NCBI GenBank assembly: GCA_019751575.1
Contig: JAIENF010000007.1
Span: forward strand, 1-7,465
From: Burkholderiales bacterium
GTDB taxonomy: Bacteria > Pseudomonadota > Gammaproteobacteria > Burkholderiales > CAIKXV01
DNA length: 7,465 nt
Direction: 5' to 3'
Positions 6,130 through 7,465 of this stretch are shown piece after piece (within the stretch, counting starts at the first letter, position 1; each line of letters begins with the position of its first letter). Position numbers and translations under genes: made by a program. Under the pieces are notes generated by a model, which had not been told where the DNA came from, made no database searches, and saw nothing but the letters and a program-made list of their open reading frames with translations.

Positions 6130-6135
6130 CCTCCT
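6130..6135 (-). promoter_or_regulatory. Ribosome binding site for Bug receptor 2
   Basis: A perfect AGGAGG on the minus strand, 9 nt before the ATG at 6120. It decides the start against the in-frame ATG at 6165, which would place this site inside the coding region. The 56-nt gap that holds it shows no terminator-like hairpin with a T-run. Confidence 0.8.
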
Positions 6136-6176
6136 GTCGTTCCTGTCTTTTCCGGCAGCATACATGCGGTGCGCAC

Positions 6177-7465
6177 TCAGCCGGCAGGCTGCAGCAGCCT
6201 GCGCATCGTGCGGATGTCTTCCACCTCGTCGAGCGTCCAGATCCGGTCGAGCAGCGCGCGTGCACGACGGCGGCCGAGCACCGGCGCCATCAGCGGCAGG
6301 CACTTGTCGTCGACGTCGGCACGGGCCATGGGGTTCTGCCAGGCGCCGCGAACGACCTCCGTGTGGTGCTTCAACCGGCGTCCATCGGTGGTTTCGATCT
6401 CGAGGATGGCCTGCCGTCCGCCTGCCCTGCTCAGCGCCGCACTGCCCTCGTACACGATGCACTTGCGCACCGCGAGCACCGCCGGGTCGTGCATGCGCCC
6501 GTCGTCGTGCGAGGACTCGAAGGTGAGCCCGCCGTCGACCAGCATCACGGCCAGCAGGTGCTGCATGCAGATGTCTGGCATGTCCCGGTTGTTGACGATC
6601 TCCGACTCGGTGTCCTGAACCTGCACATGCAGCCGGCGCACGTTCGCGGGCGTGAGCCCGTGCGCCCGGATCAGCGCCAGCAGCGAATCGAGCGCGGCCT
6701 GGATCGGCGAGCCGACCGACCAGTTCTTGATGTTCGAGCGCATGATCTCCCAGGTACGGCCGAGGTCGCGCGCGACATGCGAGGTATCGGTGTGCTTGTC
6801 GTAGGCGAGGAAGAAGCTGCGCGCATCGCTGAACGAATCGTCGACGCCATTGAACCCGGCATCGACCATGGTCGCCGCCGACATCGCATTGCGCGTGGGC
6901 ATGCCGGCGAAGTCGAATGCCTTCTCGACGTGGTCCGGGTCGCGGATCCAGCACGACAGGCCGGACGCCTGCTGCGCGGTGTATGACAGCAGCCAGCGCA
7001 TGCGCTGTGCGTCGAACCGCGCCAGCGCGCCGGCGGCGGCGGAGGCGCCGAAGATCGCGCCGAACGCGTGCGAGGAGTGCGCCGCCAGCAGGAACTTGAT
7101 GCCCCCGAGCGCCATCGAGAAGCGGGCGCCGACGTCGTAGCCGAGCGCGACCGCGCGCAGCAGGTCGGCGCCGGACGAGCGCTTGAGTTCGCCCATCGCC
7201 CAGGCCGCGGGCACCACCGCGCAGCCGGGATGGAACAGCCCGCCCTGGTGCGAGTCGTCGGTCTCGTCCGCATGCGCGGACATCGCGTTGGCGAAGGCCG
7301 CGAGCGTGGCGCTGGTGGACAGCGTCGTGCCCATCACGCTCGCCTGCGCCGTGCCACCCTGCGTGCCGACGTACTCGATGCCCTTGCGCCCGGGCAACAG
7401 CTTCGACCCGGAGACGATGGCGGCGATCGAATCGGCGACATGGTGCTTCGTCTTCTCCGCCACCT
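6177..7465 (-). CDS. MmgE/PrpD-family protein (2-methylcitrate dehydratase-like), 5' end beyond window
   Basis: About 429 codons are visible, ending at TGA 6177-6179. The segment SAHADETDDSHQGGLFHPGCAVVPAAWAMGE is the family's hallmark His/Asp-rich active-site region followed by HPG. Other landmarks are LRAVALGYDVGARFSMALG, HSSHAFGAIFGASAAAGAL, FDFAGMPTRNAMSAATMVDAGF and KNWSVGSPIQAALDSLLALI. The first possible start, a GTG at 7463, is probably internal. Family members usually have a helical N-terminus before a segment like VAEKTKHHVADSIAAIVSGS, and the frame is open to the edge. The family includes 2-methylcitrate dehydratase, cis-aconitate decarboxylase and iminodisuccinate epimerase. Members next to Bug receptors in Burkholderiales are mostly uncharacterised, so propionate metabolism should not be assumed. 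A dehydratase or isomerase acting on a di- or tricarboxylate is the safest reading. Confidence 0.9.
   Translation of the reverse strand, partial: VAEKTKHHVADSIAAIVSGSKLLPGRKGIEYVGTQGGTAQASVMGTTLSTSATLAAFANAMSAHADETDDSHQGGLFHPGCAVVPAAWAMGELKRSSGADLLRAVALGYDVGARFSMALGGIKFLLAAHSSHAFGAIFGASAAAGALARFDAQRMRWLLSYTAQQASGLSCWIRDPDHVEKAFDFAGMPTRNAMSAATMVDAGFNGVDDSFSDARSFFLAYDKHTDTSHVARDLGRTWEIMRSNIKNWSVGSPIQAALDSLLALIRAHGLTPANVRRLHVQVQDTESEIVNNRDMPDICMQHLLAVMLVDGGLTFESSHDDGRMHDPAVLAVRKCIVYEGSAALSRAGGRQAILEIETTDGRRLKHHTEVVRGAWQNPMARADVDDKCLPLMAPVLGRRRARALLDRIWTLDEVEDIRTMRRLLQPAG

Noticed and set aside
5131..6618. A 495-codon open frame on the plus strand
   Set aside because: It is antisense to Bug receptor 2 and the PrpD-like gene, both with clear family motifs. 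Its own composition is Arg/His-rich and motif-free.
5146..6954. A 602-residue protein reaching into the PrpD-like gene
   Set aside because: The N-terminal part is an Arg-rich shadow of the PrpD-like gene. The Bug receptor begins at 6120 with a signal peptide and perfect Shine-Dalgarno.
6177..7465. Calling the PrpD-like gene prpD (2-methylcitrate dehydratase)
   Set aside because: There is no prpB, prpC or acnD next to it in the window, and the family is functionally broad. Only the family name is justified.

Overview
This is a GC-rich, gene-dense window in which all ten supported genes lie on the minus strand and are read from the right edge to the left edge. No rRNA, tRNA, CRISPR array, insertion sequence or terminator was seen, and no stretch over 60 bases lacks a gene. 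Two orphan Bug/TctC-type periplasmic receptors, an MmgE/PrpD protein and high-GC codon use suggest a betaproteobacterium, most likely Burkholderiales. That is an inference from family distribution, since no taxonomic marker is present.

Order in the direction of transcription: MmgE/PrpD-family protein (5' end cut by the window edge), Bug receptor 2, VOC protein A, VOC protein B, SnoaL-like protein, amidase-signature hydrolase, AtzG/GatC-like small protein, cupin, Bug receptor 1, and a PrdB/GrdB-family selenoprotein cut by the left edge. Gaps are at most 56 nt. Four junctions are 4-nt ATGA or GTGA overlaps (VOC B/SnoaL, SnoaL/amidase, amidase/AtzG-like, cupin/Bug 1), and one gap is a single base (Bug 1/selenoprotein). 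This is the layout of one translationally coupled polycistron.

The most notable feature is at the left end. The last gene has an in-frame UGA at 212-214 that would normally be called a stop. The frame stays open for 70 more codons to the window edge, and the protein on both sides reads as one member of the proline/glycine reductase selenoprotein B family, with the motif SPV-U-PNC-T-C. A hairpin with a perfect 7-bp stem and GUG loop starts 11 nt after the UGA, where a bacterial SECIS element should be. It is therefore best read as a selenocysteine-containing redox protein, not as a short protein or pseudogene.

Taken together, the operon looks like an accessory catabolic module. Receptors bind a carboxylate or amide-like solute, an amidase with a small partner cleaves an amide, and the VOC, cupin, SnoaL-like and PrpD-like proteins would act on the released skeleton. 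A Sec-dependent reductase-like protein is co-transcribed. The substrate cannot be read from the sequence, and the pathway is inference.
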